From contig CAYWUJ010000003.1 of the NCBI GenBank assembly GCA_964461455.1, positions 1 to 64,000 of the forward strand: DNA of 64,000 nucleotides. The letters run 5' to 3'. The first letter of the stretch is position 1. Each line of letters starts with the position of its first letter. The notes under the pieces were generated by a model. The model ran no database searches and was not told the DNA's origin. It saw nothing but the letters and a program-made list of their open reading frames with translations. The stretch is from UBA1413 sp964461455 (GTDB lineage: Bacteria; Bacteroidota; Bacteroidia; Bacteroidales; Prolixibacteraceae). Below, one piece after another: positions 52,255 to 61,457 of this stretch. The position numbers were made by a program, and so were the translations under genes.

Positions 52255-53672
52255 CCGGAATGGAAAATATCGCCCATGTCTACTTCCTCGGCATCGGAGG
52301 AATCGGGATGAGTGCCCTGGCCCGGTGGTTCAGGCACTCGGGGCTTTCGGTGGCCGGTTACGACCGCACCCCGTCACTGCTCACCGCCACCCTGGAAAAG
52401 GAGGGCATACGGGTCCATTATACCGACCTGGGAGAAGAGGTCAGCGCGTTTGCCGGAAATGCCAGCGACACCCTGGTGGTGGTCACCCCGGCGCTGCCCC
52501 CTGAACATGGCGAATGGAACTGGTTTAAAAATAACGGATATACCATCCTCAAAAGGTCAAAAGTCCTGGGGATGATCTGCAATCCCGCCCACAGCATCGC
52601 CGTGGCGGGCACCCATGGCAAGACCACGGTATCCACCATGGCGGCCACCATCCTGAAAATGAGCCCCCGGGGATGCGGTGCCATCCTGGGAGGAATCTCC
52701 AAAAACTTCGGCACCAACCTGTTGCTGCCCGGCGCCCCCGAAGAGTGGCTGGTCACGGAAGCCGACGAGTATGACCGTTCCTTCCTGCAGCTCACTCCCG
52801 AGGTCGCCGTCATTACCTATATGGATGCCGACCACCTCGACATCTACGGAAATTACGACGATGTGATCACCTCCTTCCTTGACTTTGCCGGCGGTATAAA
52901 AAGCGGGGGCAGCCTGGTGGTACGCCGCGAACTGGCCGGCCATTTCCCCGCCCTGGCAGGGAGAGAGGTTTACACCTACGCCCTCAGTGGTGAGGCTTCC
53001 TTTGTCACCAGCGATCTCACCCTCGACCCCGGCACCCGGAACTACAGCTTCCGCATACGCACTCCCGGCGGGGAAACCCCGTTGATCACCATGGGCTACC
53101 CGGGGCTTCACAATGTGGAAAATGCCGTCGCCGCGGCCGCAGCTGCCTTCCTGGCAGGCGCCCGGCTGCAGAATATCGCCCGCGGATTGACAGAATACAC
53201 GGGCGTCACCCGCCGGTTCGACATCCGCCACCAAAGCGCAAAATGCATCTATATCGACGATTACGCCCACCACCCCGAAGAACTCAAAACCTTCATCACC
53301 TCGGTGAGGAAGATGTGGCCTGAGAAGAAAATCACCGGCATTTTCCAGCCTCATTTATACTCACGCACCCGCGATTTCTCCGCGGAATTCGCACAGAGCC
53401 TCGACTTGCTCGACACCGCACTCATCCTCCCCATATACCCTGCCAGGGAACTCCCCATTCCCGGTGTCTCCGCGGAACTCATCCTCAGCCAAATGACCCT
53501 GGCCGACAAACGGAGGGCAGAAAAAGAGGAGATCATCCCCTGCCTCAGAAAACAGAACCCCGAACTCCTGCTGACCATGGGAGCCGGAGACATTGAACTC
53601 CTGGCCGACCCGATCGTGGCATTTCTTGAACAGAAAGTAAACGGCACACCTTTAACCCCCCCACGGCCATGA
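52251..53672 (+). CDS. murC: UDP-N-acetylmuramate-L-alanine ligase
   Basis: Adds the first L-alanine to UDP-MurNAc. The 473 residues have the UDP-binding FLGIGGIGMSALARWF, the ATP loop VAGTHGKTTVSTM, EADEYDRSFLQL and IDDYAHHPEELK. All catalytic motifs are present. It overlaps both neighbours by four bases. Confidence 0.98.
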   Translation: MTGMENIAHVYFLGIGGIGMSALARWFRHSGLSVAGYDRTPSLLTATLEKEGIRVHYTDLGEEVSAFAGNASDTLVVVTPALPPEHGEWNWFKNNGYTILKRSKVLGMICNPAHSIAVAGTHGKTTVSTMAATILKMSPRGCGAILGGISKNFGTNLLLPGAPEEWLVTEADEYDRSFLQLTPEVAVITYMDADHLDIYGNYDDVITSFLDFAGGIKSGGSLVVRRELAGHFPALAGREVYTYALSGEASFVTSDLTLDPGTRNYSFRIRTPGGETPLITMGYPGLHNVENAVAAAAAAFLAGARLQNIARGLTEYTGVTRRFDIRHQSAKCIYIDDYAHHPEELKTFITSVRKMWPEKKITGIFQPHLYSRTRDFSAEFAQSLDLLDTALILPIYPARELPIPGVSAELILSQMTLADKRRAEKEEIIPCLRKQNPELLLTMGAGDIELLADPIVAFLEQKVNGTPLTPPRP

Positions 53673-54430
53673 AACGGATGGTTAGAAAAATAGTGCGCAT
53701 AGCCGGATGGTTGGTACTGGCAGCCCTTCTGGTGGTCCCCCTGGCCTTTTCGACCCTGGAAATGGCAGGGATCGAATGTGCCGGCATTGCCGTGAGATAT
53801 GCCGGAAACTCCGACATCCGCCTCGACAGCCGATCGCTGGTACACATCGCCCGTGGTGCCGACCCACATATCATCGGCAAGAAACTCGACCAGATCAATA
53901 CCGAAGCCATAGAGGCGGAACTGGCCAAACACAGGGCTATCCTGAAGGCCGACGCCTATAAAACCGTGGTCAGAGACTCCACAGGTTGGAAAGGAATGGT
54001 CACCCTCAAGGTAAAACACAGGGTGCCGGTATTGCGGGTCATCTCCAACAACGGCAATTTTTACATGGATGCCCGGGGAAACCGTATTCCCCCCTCGGTC
54101 AACTATGCCGCCGACGTCCCCGTAGCCACAGGGAATATCTCCGAAGAAACAGCCAGAAATGAACTCCTTCCCCTGGTCGCTTTCATCAACAAACACAAAT
54201 TCTGGAAAGCCCAGGTCAGACAGATCCATGTCAACGGACATGGGGAGATCCTTTTCTCCACCCTGGTCGGCGACCAGCTGATAGAATTTGGAAACAGGGA
54301 AAATATGGAAGAGAAATTCCGTAACCTCAGGGCATTTTATGACCAGGTGCTTTCCAACAATAACTGGCACAAGTATAAAAGAATATCGGTCAAATACAGG
54401 AATCAGGTAATTGCGAAAAAAAACAGATAA
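53669..54430 (+). CDS. ftsQ: Cell-division protein FtsQ
   Basis: A 253-residue bitopic protein: a short basic cytoplasmic tail, one membrane helix (about 11-30) and a periplasmic part that begins with a POTRA-like module. The FtsQ pattern shows in ILKADAYKTVVRDSTGWKGM and DARGNRIPPS. It scaffolds FtsL and other late division proteins. Similarity is weak as usual for FtsQ, but the location between murC and ftsA is standard. Confidence 0.92.
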   Translation: MKRMVRKIVRIAGWLVLAALLVVPLAFSTLEMAGIECAGIAVRYAGNSDIRLDSRSLVHIARGADPHIIGKKLDQINTEAIEAELAKHRAILKADAYKTVVRDSTGWKGMVTLKVKHRVPVLRVISNNGNFYMDARGNRIPPSVNYAADVPVATGNISEETARNELLPLVAFINKHKFWKAQVRQIHVNGHGEILFSTLVGDQLIEFGNRENMEEKFRNLRAFYDQVLSNNNWHKYKRISVKYRNQVIAKKNR

Positions 54431-54431
54431 T

Positions 54432-55727
54432 ATGGCTTCAAAACAGGACTTTACAGTAGTCGTTGATATAGGGACGACAAAAATCACGGCGCTGGCGGGC
54501 GAAATGAATGCCAACAGAAAAATAGAACTGCTGGGCAAAGCCATGGTGTCTTCACGGGGCATCCGCAGGGGGGTTGTCCTCAATCCCGGTGAGTTTGCCA
54601 TGGCCGTGCAGTCCCTGATCAGCCAGCTGGAATCACAGGTCGGGGGAAAAATCAGAATTGTCGACGTCTCCATGGCCGGCCAGGGAGTCCGCACCACCAC
54701 CTATGAAGGGTTCCGGTATATAGAGTCGGGACTGGTGAGCCAGAGCGATGTCGATTACCTCGAAAAGGAGGCCTTCAACATGCCCCTGGAACCGGGATAC
54801 CGCGTTTACCACATTTTCCCGCGGAACTATGAGATCGGCGATGATTCCAGCGTGACCATACCGGTGGGCCACGAAGGCCGGAAAATGACGGCCCGGTATA
54901 CCCTGGTGACTGCCCCCGCCTCCTATCAGGAGAGCGTGGAAAGGGCCCTGGACCGCATCGGCGTGCAACTGGGGGAATTCGTCCTCTCCCCCCTGGCCAC
55001 GGCCTCGGCAGTGATCAGCCATGAAGAGAAGGAAGTGGGCGTTGCCGTCGTGGATATTGGCGGCGGGTCCACCAAACTGACGACCTGGTCGGAAGGGGTA
55101 CTCACCTACATGGCCGTTATTCCCTTTGCCGGAGAAGTAATCACCCGTGATATCAAAGAGGGGTGTTCCATCCTCCTGAAGTGGGCGGAACAACTCAAAA
55201 CCCAGTATGGGCAGGCCATGGGCGATTTCGCCGATGAGGAGAAGGTGGTGACCATCCCCGGCCATAACGGCTGGGAACCCAAGGAAATCTCCTTCAAAAG
55301 CCTGGCCTTCATCATCCAGGCCCGCCTCGAAGAGATCATCGACAGCCTTTACTTTCATATCGAAAAATCGGGGTTCTTCCAGCAACCGGCACAGGGCATC
55401 GTCCTCACCGGGGGCACCTCCCGCATGGTCAACATCCTGCAACTGGTGAAATTCCGCACCGGCATGGACGCACGGCTGGGGTTTTCCCGGGTCAGGATGG
55501 AAGGAAACAGCGACCTCGACATAACCTCCTATCTGACGGCATTGGGACTCCTCCAGCGTTCCCTGCGCCACCAGTCCCCGGCACCCGTGAGAAAAAAGAC
55601 CCCGGGCGCCACCCTGAAAGAAAAGAACCCCGACAAAAAGACGGGAAATGGTTTTTTAACTAATTTAGGGAAAAAAGTATCGCAGCAAATCAGCCTCATC
55701 TTTGAGGATGAAGATGCCAATATGTAA
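54432..55727 (+). CDS. ftsA: Cell-division protein FtsA
   Basis: Actin-like protein that anchors FtsZ to the membrane. The 431-residue protein has the phosphate loop VVVDIGTTKITALAGE, the second phosphate motif VAVVDIGGGSTKLTTW, and VLTGGTSRMVNI in the adenosine motif. After a linker it ends in an amphipathic segment, FLTNLGKKVSQQISLIF, followed by acidic EDEDANM; such tails are membrane-targeting in FtsA. The end of FtsZ1 immediately downstream resembles this. ATG 54432 is preferred to one 21 bases upstream that lies inside ftsQ. Confidence 0.97.
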   Translation: MASKQDFTVVVDIGTTKITALAGEMNANRKIELLGKAMVSSRGIRRGVVLNPGEFAMAVQSLISQLESQVGGKIRIVDVSMAGQGVRTTTYEGFRYIESGLVSQSDVDYLEKEAFNMPLEPGYRVYHIFPRNYEIGDDSSVTIPVGHEGRKMTARYTLVTAPASYQESVERALDRIGVQLGEFVLSPLATASAVISHEEKEVGVAVVDIGGGSTKLTTWSEGVLTYMAVIPFAGEVITRDIKEGCSILLKWAEQLKTQYGQAMGDFADEEKVVTIPGHNGWEPKEISFKSLAFIIQARLEEIIDSLYFHIEKSGFFQQPAQGIVLTGGTSRMVNILQLVKFRTGMDARLGFSRVRMEGNSDLDITSYLTALGLLQRSLRHQSPAPVRKKTPGATLKEKNPDKKTGNGFLTNLGKKVSQQISLIFEDEDANM

Positions 55728-55744
55728 CCATCAACTGAATTCCC

Positions 55745-57067
55745 ATGAGTGAAGATTTCGTAAAATTCCATTTTCCGGTGAACACCTCCTCGATCATAAA
55801 GGTGGCAGGGATCGGTGGGGGTGGCTGTAATGCCGTCAACAACATGTTTGAGGCAGGGATCAAGGATGTCGACTTTATTGTTTGTAATACCGATGCCCAG
55901 GCACTCTCCAACAGTCCGGTTCCCGTGAAGATCCAACTGGGCGTTTCCCTGACCGAAGGAAGGGGAGCCGGCAACAAACCCGAGATGGGCGAAAAAGCCG
56001 CCATTGAGAACGACGAAGATATCAGAAAGGTTCTGGAGGATAATACCAAAATGCTCTTTATCACGGCAGGAATGGGAGGAGGCACCGGTACCGGGGGAGC
56101 CCCTGTGATTGCCCGCCTGGCCAGCGAAATGGGAATCCTCACCATTGCCGTGGTCACCATTCCCTCTCCTGCCGAAGGCAAGAAGAGGTATAACCAGGCC
56201 ATCGACGGCATCATGAGGCTGAGTGAGTTCACCGACAGCATGCTGATTGTCAGCAACCAGAAGCTTCACTCCATCTACGGGGACCTGCCGGCACGCCAGG
56301 CGTTCAAAATGGCCGACGATATCGTGACCACCGCCGTCAAGGGAGTGGCGGAAATCATCACCCTCCACGGAAATATCAACATTGACTTTGCCGATGTCTT
56401 CACCGTGATGCACAACAGCAAGGTCTTCATCATGGGCACCGGATACGCCTCGGGCGAAGGACGCGCCATGAAAGCCGTGGAAATGGCCCTGCAGTCTCCC
56501 CTGCTCGATAACAACGACATTTACGGCACCAAAAATATCCTCCTCAACATTATCTCGGGGACCCAGGAAATCACCATCGGGGAGATCGGCCAAATCATCG
56601 AGTACCTGCAGAATGCGGCCGGACAGGAAGCCGACATCATATGGGGTAACGGCTATGACGACGCCATCGGGGAAAATATCAGCGTCACCATCCTCTGCAC
56701 CGGATTCAGGAATGCCCCGACCGTGGAAACGCACGGTGAAAGAAAAGCAGCTAAAAATGTTCCCCTGGAAATAGACCAGGAACCCCGCGAGGAAGACGCA
56801 GGGCCTTCACAAAGAAAGAGCCCACCCGAAGAGGAGGGTAAAAGGTTTACCCTCGACCTGGATGAGGAGGAAACCCCCACCGAAAAGGAACTCACCATTT
56901 GGCCCGGGGAGAGTCGAAGAGAAGAGAAGCCCCAACCGAAAAAAACGACGCCTCCGCCAAAGAAAAAAGAGCCCAAAGAACATAAGGGCCCAGGAGTCGA
57001 CCTCGACAACTGGTTCTATCGCAAATTCGGAGGACTCTTCGATGACGACGACCAGGCCGTAAATTAG
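55745..57067 (+). CDS. ftsZ1: FtsZ paralogue 1, divergent C-terminus
   Basis: Tubulin-like GTPase, 440 residues. The GTPase core looks intact: GIGGGGCNAVNNM, TEGRGAGNKPEMG, the tubulin signature AGMGGGTGTGGAP, the guanine contacts GKKR, SNQK and MADD, and the T7 loop INIDFADV with both catalytic Asp. It differs at many sites that are constant in the Bacteroidota consensus (SNQK for NNER, SPAEG for FRNEG). The C-terminal 100 residues are a charged linker, then GVDLDNWFYRKFGGLFDDDD. The usual PAYIRK/PAFLRR peptide that binds FtsA is absent. The gene lies 17 bases after ftsA. The role relative to FtsZ2 is unknown. Confidence 0.95.
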   Translation: MSEDFVKFHFPVNTSSIIKVAGIGGGGCNAVNNMFEAGIKDVDFIVCNTDAQALSNSPVPVKIQLGVSLTEGRGAGNKPEMGEKAAIENDEDIRKVLEDNTKMLFITAGMGGGTGTGGAPVIARLASEMGILTIAVVTIPSPAEGKKRYNQAIDGIMRLSEFTDSMLIVSNQKLHSIYGDLPARQAFKMADDIVTTAVKGVAEIITLHGNINIDFADVFTVMHNSKVFIMGTGYASGEGRAMKAVEMALQSPLLDNNDIYGTKNILLNIISGTQEITIGEIGQIIEYLQNAAGQEADIIWGNGYDDAIGENISVTILCTGFRNAPTVETHGERKAAKNVPLEIDQEPREEDAGPSQRKSPPEEEGKRFTLDLDEEETPTEKELTIWPGESRREEKPQPKKTTPPPKKKEPKEHKGPGVDLDNWFYRKFGGLFDDDDQAVN

Positions 57068-57074
57068 GTTGGGC

Positions 57075-57101
57075 GGCATTACAGGGCCCTGCCGGCATTA
57101 C
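57075..57101. repeat. Short direct repeat around a palindrome between the two ftsZ genes
   Basis: GGCATTAC occurs at 57075-57082 and 57094-57101, with CAGGGCCCTG in between. It lies just after the ftsZ1 stop; no T tract follows. The remaining 109-base gap has no clear promoter. Confidence 0.45.
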
Positions 57102-57176
57102 GGAAAACTGAGAGCGTTTTCTGTGGTGATTTTCAGGAATTTAACCGTTAAAGAATAGACTATTATAAAAAAAAGT

Positions 57177-58610
57177 ATGACTGAAGAAAAGATCAATTTC
57201 AGTTTTGAAAAGAAGGAAGGATCGATCATCAAGGTAGTTGGTGTCGGTGGCGGCGGATGCAATGCCGTGAACCATATGTTCAGGTCGGGGATTCACGATG
57301 TTGATTTCGTGATTTGCAACACCGACCGGCAGGTATTGGCCGACAGTCCGGTCCCGGTGAAGATACAGCTGGGGGCCTCCCTGACCGAAGGCAGGGGTGC
57401 CGGCAATAAACCGGAAGTGGGCAAAGACGCCGCCATTGAAAATATCGAAGATGTACGCAATGCCTTGCTGTCACCCACCAAGATGGTCTTTATCACGGCA
57501 GGGATGGGAGGAGGCACCGGTACCGGGGGAGCTCCCGTCATCGCCGGTTTGTGCAGGGAACTGGGTTACCTCACCATTGGCATCGTCACCATTCCATTTC
57601 GCAATGAGGGAAAACGGCGCATCCACCAGGCCATTGAGGGAATCCGCGAAATGGAGCAGCACGTCGATTCGCTACTAATTATCAACAACGAACGCATCAG
57701 GGAGATGTATGGTGATTTCGCCATATCCAAGGCATTTGCCAAGGCCGATGATGTATTGGCCATCGCCGCCCGGGGCATCGCAGAGATTATCACCGTTCAT
57801 GAATATATCAATGTTGACTTTGCCGATGTCGAAACCGTGATGCGCCAAAGCGGCGTGGCCGTCATGGGCACGGGCACCGCCCAGGGTGAAGGACGCGGTC
57901 TGGAAGCCGTCGAAAAAGCCCTGGTTTCCCCGTTGCTCAACAACAGCGACATCAAAGGAGCCAAAAATATCCTGCTGAACATCACTTCAGGCAGCGGCAA
58001 AGAGGTCACCATGGATGAAATCGGAGAAATTACCGATTATGTCCAAAGCAAGGCAGGATACGATGCCGACCTGATCTGGGGTACAGGCATAGATGCTGAC
58101 CTGGGCGATCAGATTTCTGTAACGGTGATAGCCACGGGATTCAGCACTTCCAGCATTCCTGAGCTGCTGACCAACCAGAAACCGGTCAAGGAAGTACATC
58201 TACTCACGGAAAGAGGAGGGGCCAGGGCTCCTGCGGCCGCGCCGGTAAGAGGCAGCGACCACTCCCCCGCCGGTGAGAAAACGGCTCCCGCCACCGTGAA
58301 ACAACCCGCCTTCGAATTCGACATCTCCTCCCACCAACCCCGGAAATCGGATATTGATGTTCTCTACCCCGAAAATTCAAAGGAGGAGTCTCCGCGGGAA
58401 CAGAGACAGAATATCGACTATTCGAGGCTCACCGATGATGACATCGATAATCTGGAGAACATCCCCGCCTATATCCGGAAGCAGATAAAAGCGGCCAATG
58501 CCGCAGGCCTCCGCCCCAGGGAATATGGCCATACCACAGTGAAGCCTTCTGCCGACAGGAAAATCTCGATCAGTGGAAATAACCTTTACCTGCATAATAA
58601 TCCTGACTAA
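57177..58610 (+). CDS. ftsZ2: FtsZ paralogue 2, canonical Bacteroidota form
   Basis: Main division GTPase by similarity. The 477 residues include VGVGGGGCNAVNHM, TEGRGAGNKPEVG, AGMGGGTGTGGAP, INNERIREMYGD and the T7 loop INVDFADVETVM. The variable linker (about 320-430) is followed by NIPAYIRKQ, which matches the conserved C-terminal peptide that contacts FtsA and other partners. The end ISGNNLYLHNNPD matches the usual Bacteroidota tail. By eye it shares well over half of its core residues with FtsZ1, so the pair arose by duplication with later divergence. Confidence 0.97.
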   Translation: MTEEKINFSFEKKEGSIIKVVGVGGGGCNAVNHMFRSGIHDVDFVICNTDRQVLADSPVPVKIQLGASLTEGRGAGNKPEVGKDAAIENIEDVRNALLSPTKMVFITAGMGGGTGTGGAPVIAGLCRELGYLTIGIVTIPFRNEGKRRIHQAIEGIREMEQHVDSLLIINNERIREMYGDFAISKAFAKADDVLAIAARGIAEIITVHEYINVDFADVETVMRQSGVAVMGTGTAQGEGRGLEAVEKALVSPLLNNSDIKGAKNILLNITSGSGKEVTMDEIGEITDYVQSKAGYDADLIWGTGIDADLGDQISVTVIATGFSTSSIPELLTNQKPVKEVHLLTERGGARAPAAAPVRGSDHSPAGEKTAPATVKQPAFEFDISSHQPRKSDIDVLYPENSKEESPREQRQNIDYSRLTDDDIDNLENIPAYIRKQIKAANAAGLRPREYGHTTVKPSADRKISISGNNLYLHNNPD

Positions 58611-58621
58611 ATAGAAAGACC

Positions 58622-59071
58622 ATGACCATCTTTGATCAAATCAGCCAGGGCATCATAGAAGCCATGAAAGCCCGGGAAAAGGAGAGACTGGAAGCGCTGC
58701 GCAACCTCAAGAAATCATTGCTGGAGGCCCGTTCCGTGAAAGGTGCCGGCGCCAGCCTGACCGACGAGGAGTCTCTCAAAGTCATCCGTAAACTGGTCAA
58801 GCAGGGAAAAGACTCGGCAGAGATCTATGACCAGCAGAATCGTCACGATCTCAGGGACCAGGAGCTGGGACAGGTGAAAATCATGGAGGCCTTCCTGCCG
58901 CAAATGATGGGAGACCAGGAGCTCACAGCCTTTATCACCGCCCTGATCGCCCGTTCCGGGGCCACCTCCCTGAAGGAGATGGGCCGCATCATCGGGTTGG
59001 CCACCAAAGAACTGGCCGGGAAAGCCGATGGCAAGGAAATCGCCGACAAGGTAAAATCCCTGCTCTCCTGA
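58622..59071 (+). CDS. yqeY: GatB/YqeY domain protein
   Basis: A 149-residue helical protein related to the tRNA-binding tail of GatB. Family features are IIEAMKAREKERLEALRNLKKSLLEAR cut into two helices, AFLPQMM and LKEMGRIIGLATKEL. It may interact with tRNA or amidated aminoacyl-tRNA; no function is proven. It starts 11 bases after ftsZ2 and is the last gene of the cluster. Confidence 0.93.
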   Translation: MTIFDQISQGIIEAMKAREKERLEALRNLKKSLLEARSVKGAGASLTDEESLKVIRKLVKQGKDSAEIYDQQNRHDLRDQELGQVKIMEAFLPQMMGDQELTAFITALIARSGATSLKEMGRIIGLATKELAGKADGKEIADKVKSLLS

Positions 59072-59092
59072 TATCCCCTGCGAAAAGTACTG

Positions 59093-59136
59093 AACACAGG
59101 AAGAGGCGGTCTTAAAAGACCGCCTCTTCCTGTGTT
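59093..59136. terminator. Convergent 21-bp stem-loop
   Basis: A perfect 21-bp inverted repeat with a two-base centre (59114-59115), extended by five more pairs past a short bulge. There is no T tract on either side, so it is an unusual terminator. It separates the dcw cluster from the opposing ppiD-like gene. Confidence 0.65.
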
Positions 59137-59164
59137 ATACAGTATCCAGTTCCCGGCAGGGATT

Positions 59165-61288
59165 CTAATAGAATTTTGCCCTTTTGTCTTCGATTTCAAC
59201 CGCCTTCTGATGGATGTCGAAGGATTGCATATTGGCACGGAATGCCATTCCCTGCATCAGCCGCTGTTTTTCGGCCTCCACATTGGTGTCACCACTCTCT
59301 TCTGCTGAGGTTACCCTGACCAGAAAAATGGCGGAGTTGCCCGTAACAGGGGCTGAAATCACGTTGGGTTCCAGTGATACGGCGGTGCCGATGACGGCAG
59401 GTTCCATGCCATAATCAGGAAGAGTGACGGTATTGAAATTGACCCCTGAGGCGACGGTCACCTGACCGCCAACGGCAGACGCCACGGCATAAAGGTCGCT
59501 TTTACCCTCTGCGGCCTTCTTCAACCTTTCGCTCAGCAGGGCACTCTTTTTCTCCTTCAGAACGGCCAGTTCGACCCTCTGTTTCACATTTTCAAGGGGG
59601 GCGATGCCCTCATCGGTGGCCTTTACCAGCGTGGCAATGACGAAATTGTCGCCAAATTCAAAGATGGGGGAACCATCGGTATTTTTAAGGATACTCCCGG
59701 GTTTGGCTTCGAAGGCAGCCCGAACAAGGGGGCGTGGATTTTCGAGGCCCATAACGGTGATATCGGTTTCGCGGAGGACGGCCGACCGTTTCGCCAGTTT
59801 TTCCTTTTCTACGGCAGCGTCAAATTCAGCCTTGCTGTTGTTTTCGCTGGCGAATTTTCCGGCAAGGGCGTAAGTCGCCTGGTAGGTTTGGGTACTGGGA
59901 GTAACAGTGCGTTCCAGCACTGCGACCTTGACCTGCCTGGTGGGAACGCCCAGCCTGGTGGTCTGGATAATGTGTATGCCAAACTGTGATCCCACTATTT
60001 TCACCTCGTTGACCTTATTGCTGAAGGCCGCATCTTCAAATTCCTTCACCATCATGCCACGGCCAAACCATCCCAGGTCCCCGCCGTTAATGGCACTTCC
60101 CGTATCGGTAGAATAGAGGCGCGCCAGGGCGCCAAAATCACCTCCCCTGTCAACCAGGCCCTTCAGGCTGTCAGCCAGCGCCTGCACGGCAGGTACCTCT
60201 TCCGCAGAATTGACGCGCAGGAGAATATGACGGGCCTGTACAGAATCGGGCATCATCTCCGAAGCATGCAACCTGGCCAGCTTGTAGGAGTTGTTCTCAA
60301 AATAAGGACCATAAAGGTCACCAACGACCGCCCCGCGGCTGAAAATCCATGCCGAGAGAGAATCATTAAGCCCGGAAGCCTTCATCCAGGTATCATTGAA
60401 ACTCACATCAGAATTGGAATTTACGAACTGAATATTGTCAGTGGCATCGGCAAAATCACCCTTGATTTCGTTGATCCACCTCTCGGCATTCGTAAAGTCG
60501 GCCGGCGAAGGGTTCACCGGAAAGGTGATGAACTCAATGGTCCGGCTTTTCTCATCCTTATATTGTTCCTTGTTTTTCTGGTAATAGTCGGCGAGCTCTT
60601 TTTCAGTGACCTTTACGGCACTGTCGGCAACAAGGGAGTGACGCAGTCCCACCAGTTCCAGATTTACACTCTTGTTTGCCGCCATGAGGCTCTCCTGGGC
60701 CTCCTGTCCGGTGACGAAAAGGGCTTTGTTGATCAGGTTATTGTACTTGGCCGAAAGCCGCTCATTCTGAATCTGCTTTTCCAGGTAGAGCCAGTAACTT
60801 CTCTGCTCAGGGGAGACCCCGGTGTCGAGGTTTTTCAGGAAGTTCACTACCGCGGTCCTGTCAAACTGTCCCGTTTCGGGATTGGTAAAGATCTGCTGAA
60901 TGATGGCATGAGGGTTATTTCCCTGAATCAGGTCAAACATCTCTTCCGCTGATACCCCGAGCCCCAGGTCTTCATAGGTCTCACCCATCACCTTCTCACG
61001 GACCATATCCTGCCAGGTCTGATCCCTCACCTGTACCCAGGTCGCCTCGTCAAGCTGCGACTGCCCGGTATTGGAACGGTAAATCTCTCCCAGTTCCTCC
61101 ACTCTTTTCTGAAAATCGGGATACTGGACCGACTCCCCGTCGATAGATCCCACTTCCATCTGATTCCTTTGGAGTATGGAGGATCCCGACTGGAATAAAT
61201 CGCCCAGAATAAATGCTAATAGCGCAAGGCCTATAATGATGGCCACAAGTACCCCGCCCTGGGTTCTGATCTTTTGTAACGTTGCCAT
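59165..61288 (-). CDS. PpiD/SurA-like peptidyl-prolyl isomerase
   Basis: A 707-residue periplasmic folding factor anchored by one N-terminal membrane helix (VLVAIIIGLALLAFILGDLF). A SurA_N-like helical region follows, then a parvulin domain near 345-445: VQARHILLRVNS, FGALARLYSTDTGSAINGGDLGWFGRG and GSQFGIHIIQTTR. A less conserved second parvulin-like region follows near 500-620. It assists outer-membrane or exported proteins. A weak -7 element (TATCTTCG) lies on the minus strand at 61335-61342. It is the last gene of the minus-strand envelope run, 169 bases after the CNNM gene. Confidence 0.93.
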   Translation of the reverse strand: MATLQKIRTQGGVLVAIIIGLALLAFILGDLFQSGSSILQRNQMEVGSIDGESVQYPDFQKRVEELGEIYRSNTGQSQLDEATWVQVRDQTWQDMVREKVMGETYEDLGLGVSAEEMFDLIQGNNPHAIIQQIFTNPETGQFDRTAVVNFLKNLDTGVSPEQRSYWLYLEKQIQNERLSAKYNNLINKALFVTGQEAQESLMAANKSVNLELVGLRHSLVADSAVKVTEKELADYYQKNKEQYKDEKSRTIEFITFPVNPSPADFTNAERWINEIKGDFADATDNIQFVNSNSDVSFNDTWMKASGLNDSLSAWIFSRGAVVGDLYGPYFENNSYKLARLHASEMMPDSVQARHILLRVNSAEEVPAVQALADSLKGLVDRGGDFGALARLYSTDTGSAINGGDLGWFGRGMMVKEFEDAAFSNKVNEVKIVGSQFGIHIIQTTRLGVPTRQVKVAVLERTVTPSTQTYQATYALAGKFASENNSKAEFDAAVEKEKLAKRSAVLRETDITVMGLENPRPLVRAAFEAKPGSILKNTDGSPIFEFGDNFVIATLVKATDEGIAPLENVKQRVELAVLKEKKSALLSERLKKAAEGKSDLYAVASAVGGQVTVASGVNFNTVTLPDYGMEPAVIGTAVSLEPNVISAPVTGNSAIFLVRVTSAEESGDTNVEAEKQRLMQGMAFRANMQSFDIHQKAVEIEDKRAKFY

Positions 61289-61457
61289 TGATTAACAATA
61301 ATTATATACAATGATGGTTTTAAAAATTAAGGCACGAAGATAATAATTTTCAGGTTCATACACCCATAATAACATTTTTTTAAGCCCTCAGGGATGTTCC
61401 GCTGCCCTTCCCGTATCGTTTGAAATTCCCTGACGGGCTAGTATAACCTCCTGATTT

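Noticed and set aside
53351..54700. A 449-codon minus-strand frame opposite murC/ftsQ/ftsA
   Set aside because: It crosses three well-supported genes and shows no motif.
54633..56734. Two long minus-strand frames (312 and 401 codons) opposite ftsA and ftsZ1
   Set aside because: Gly/His/Asp-rich antisense products without domain pattern; the plus strand is certain.
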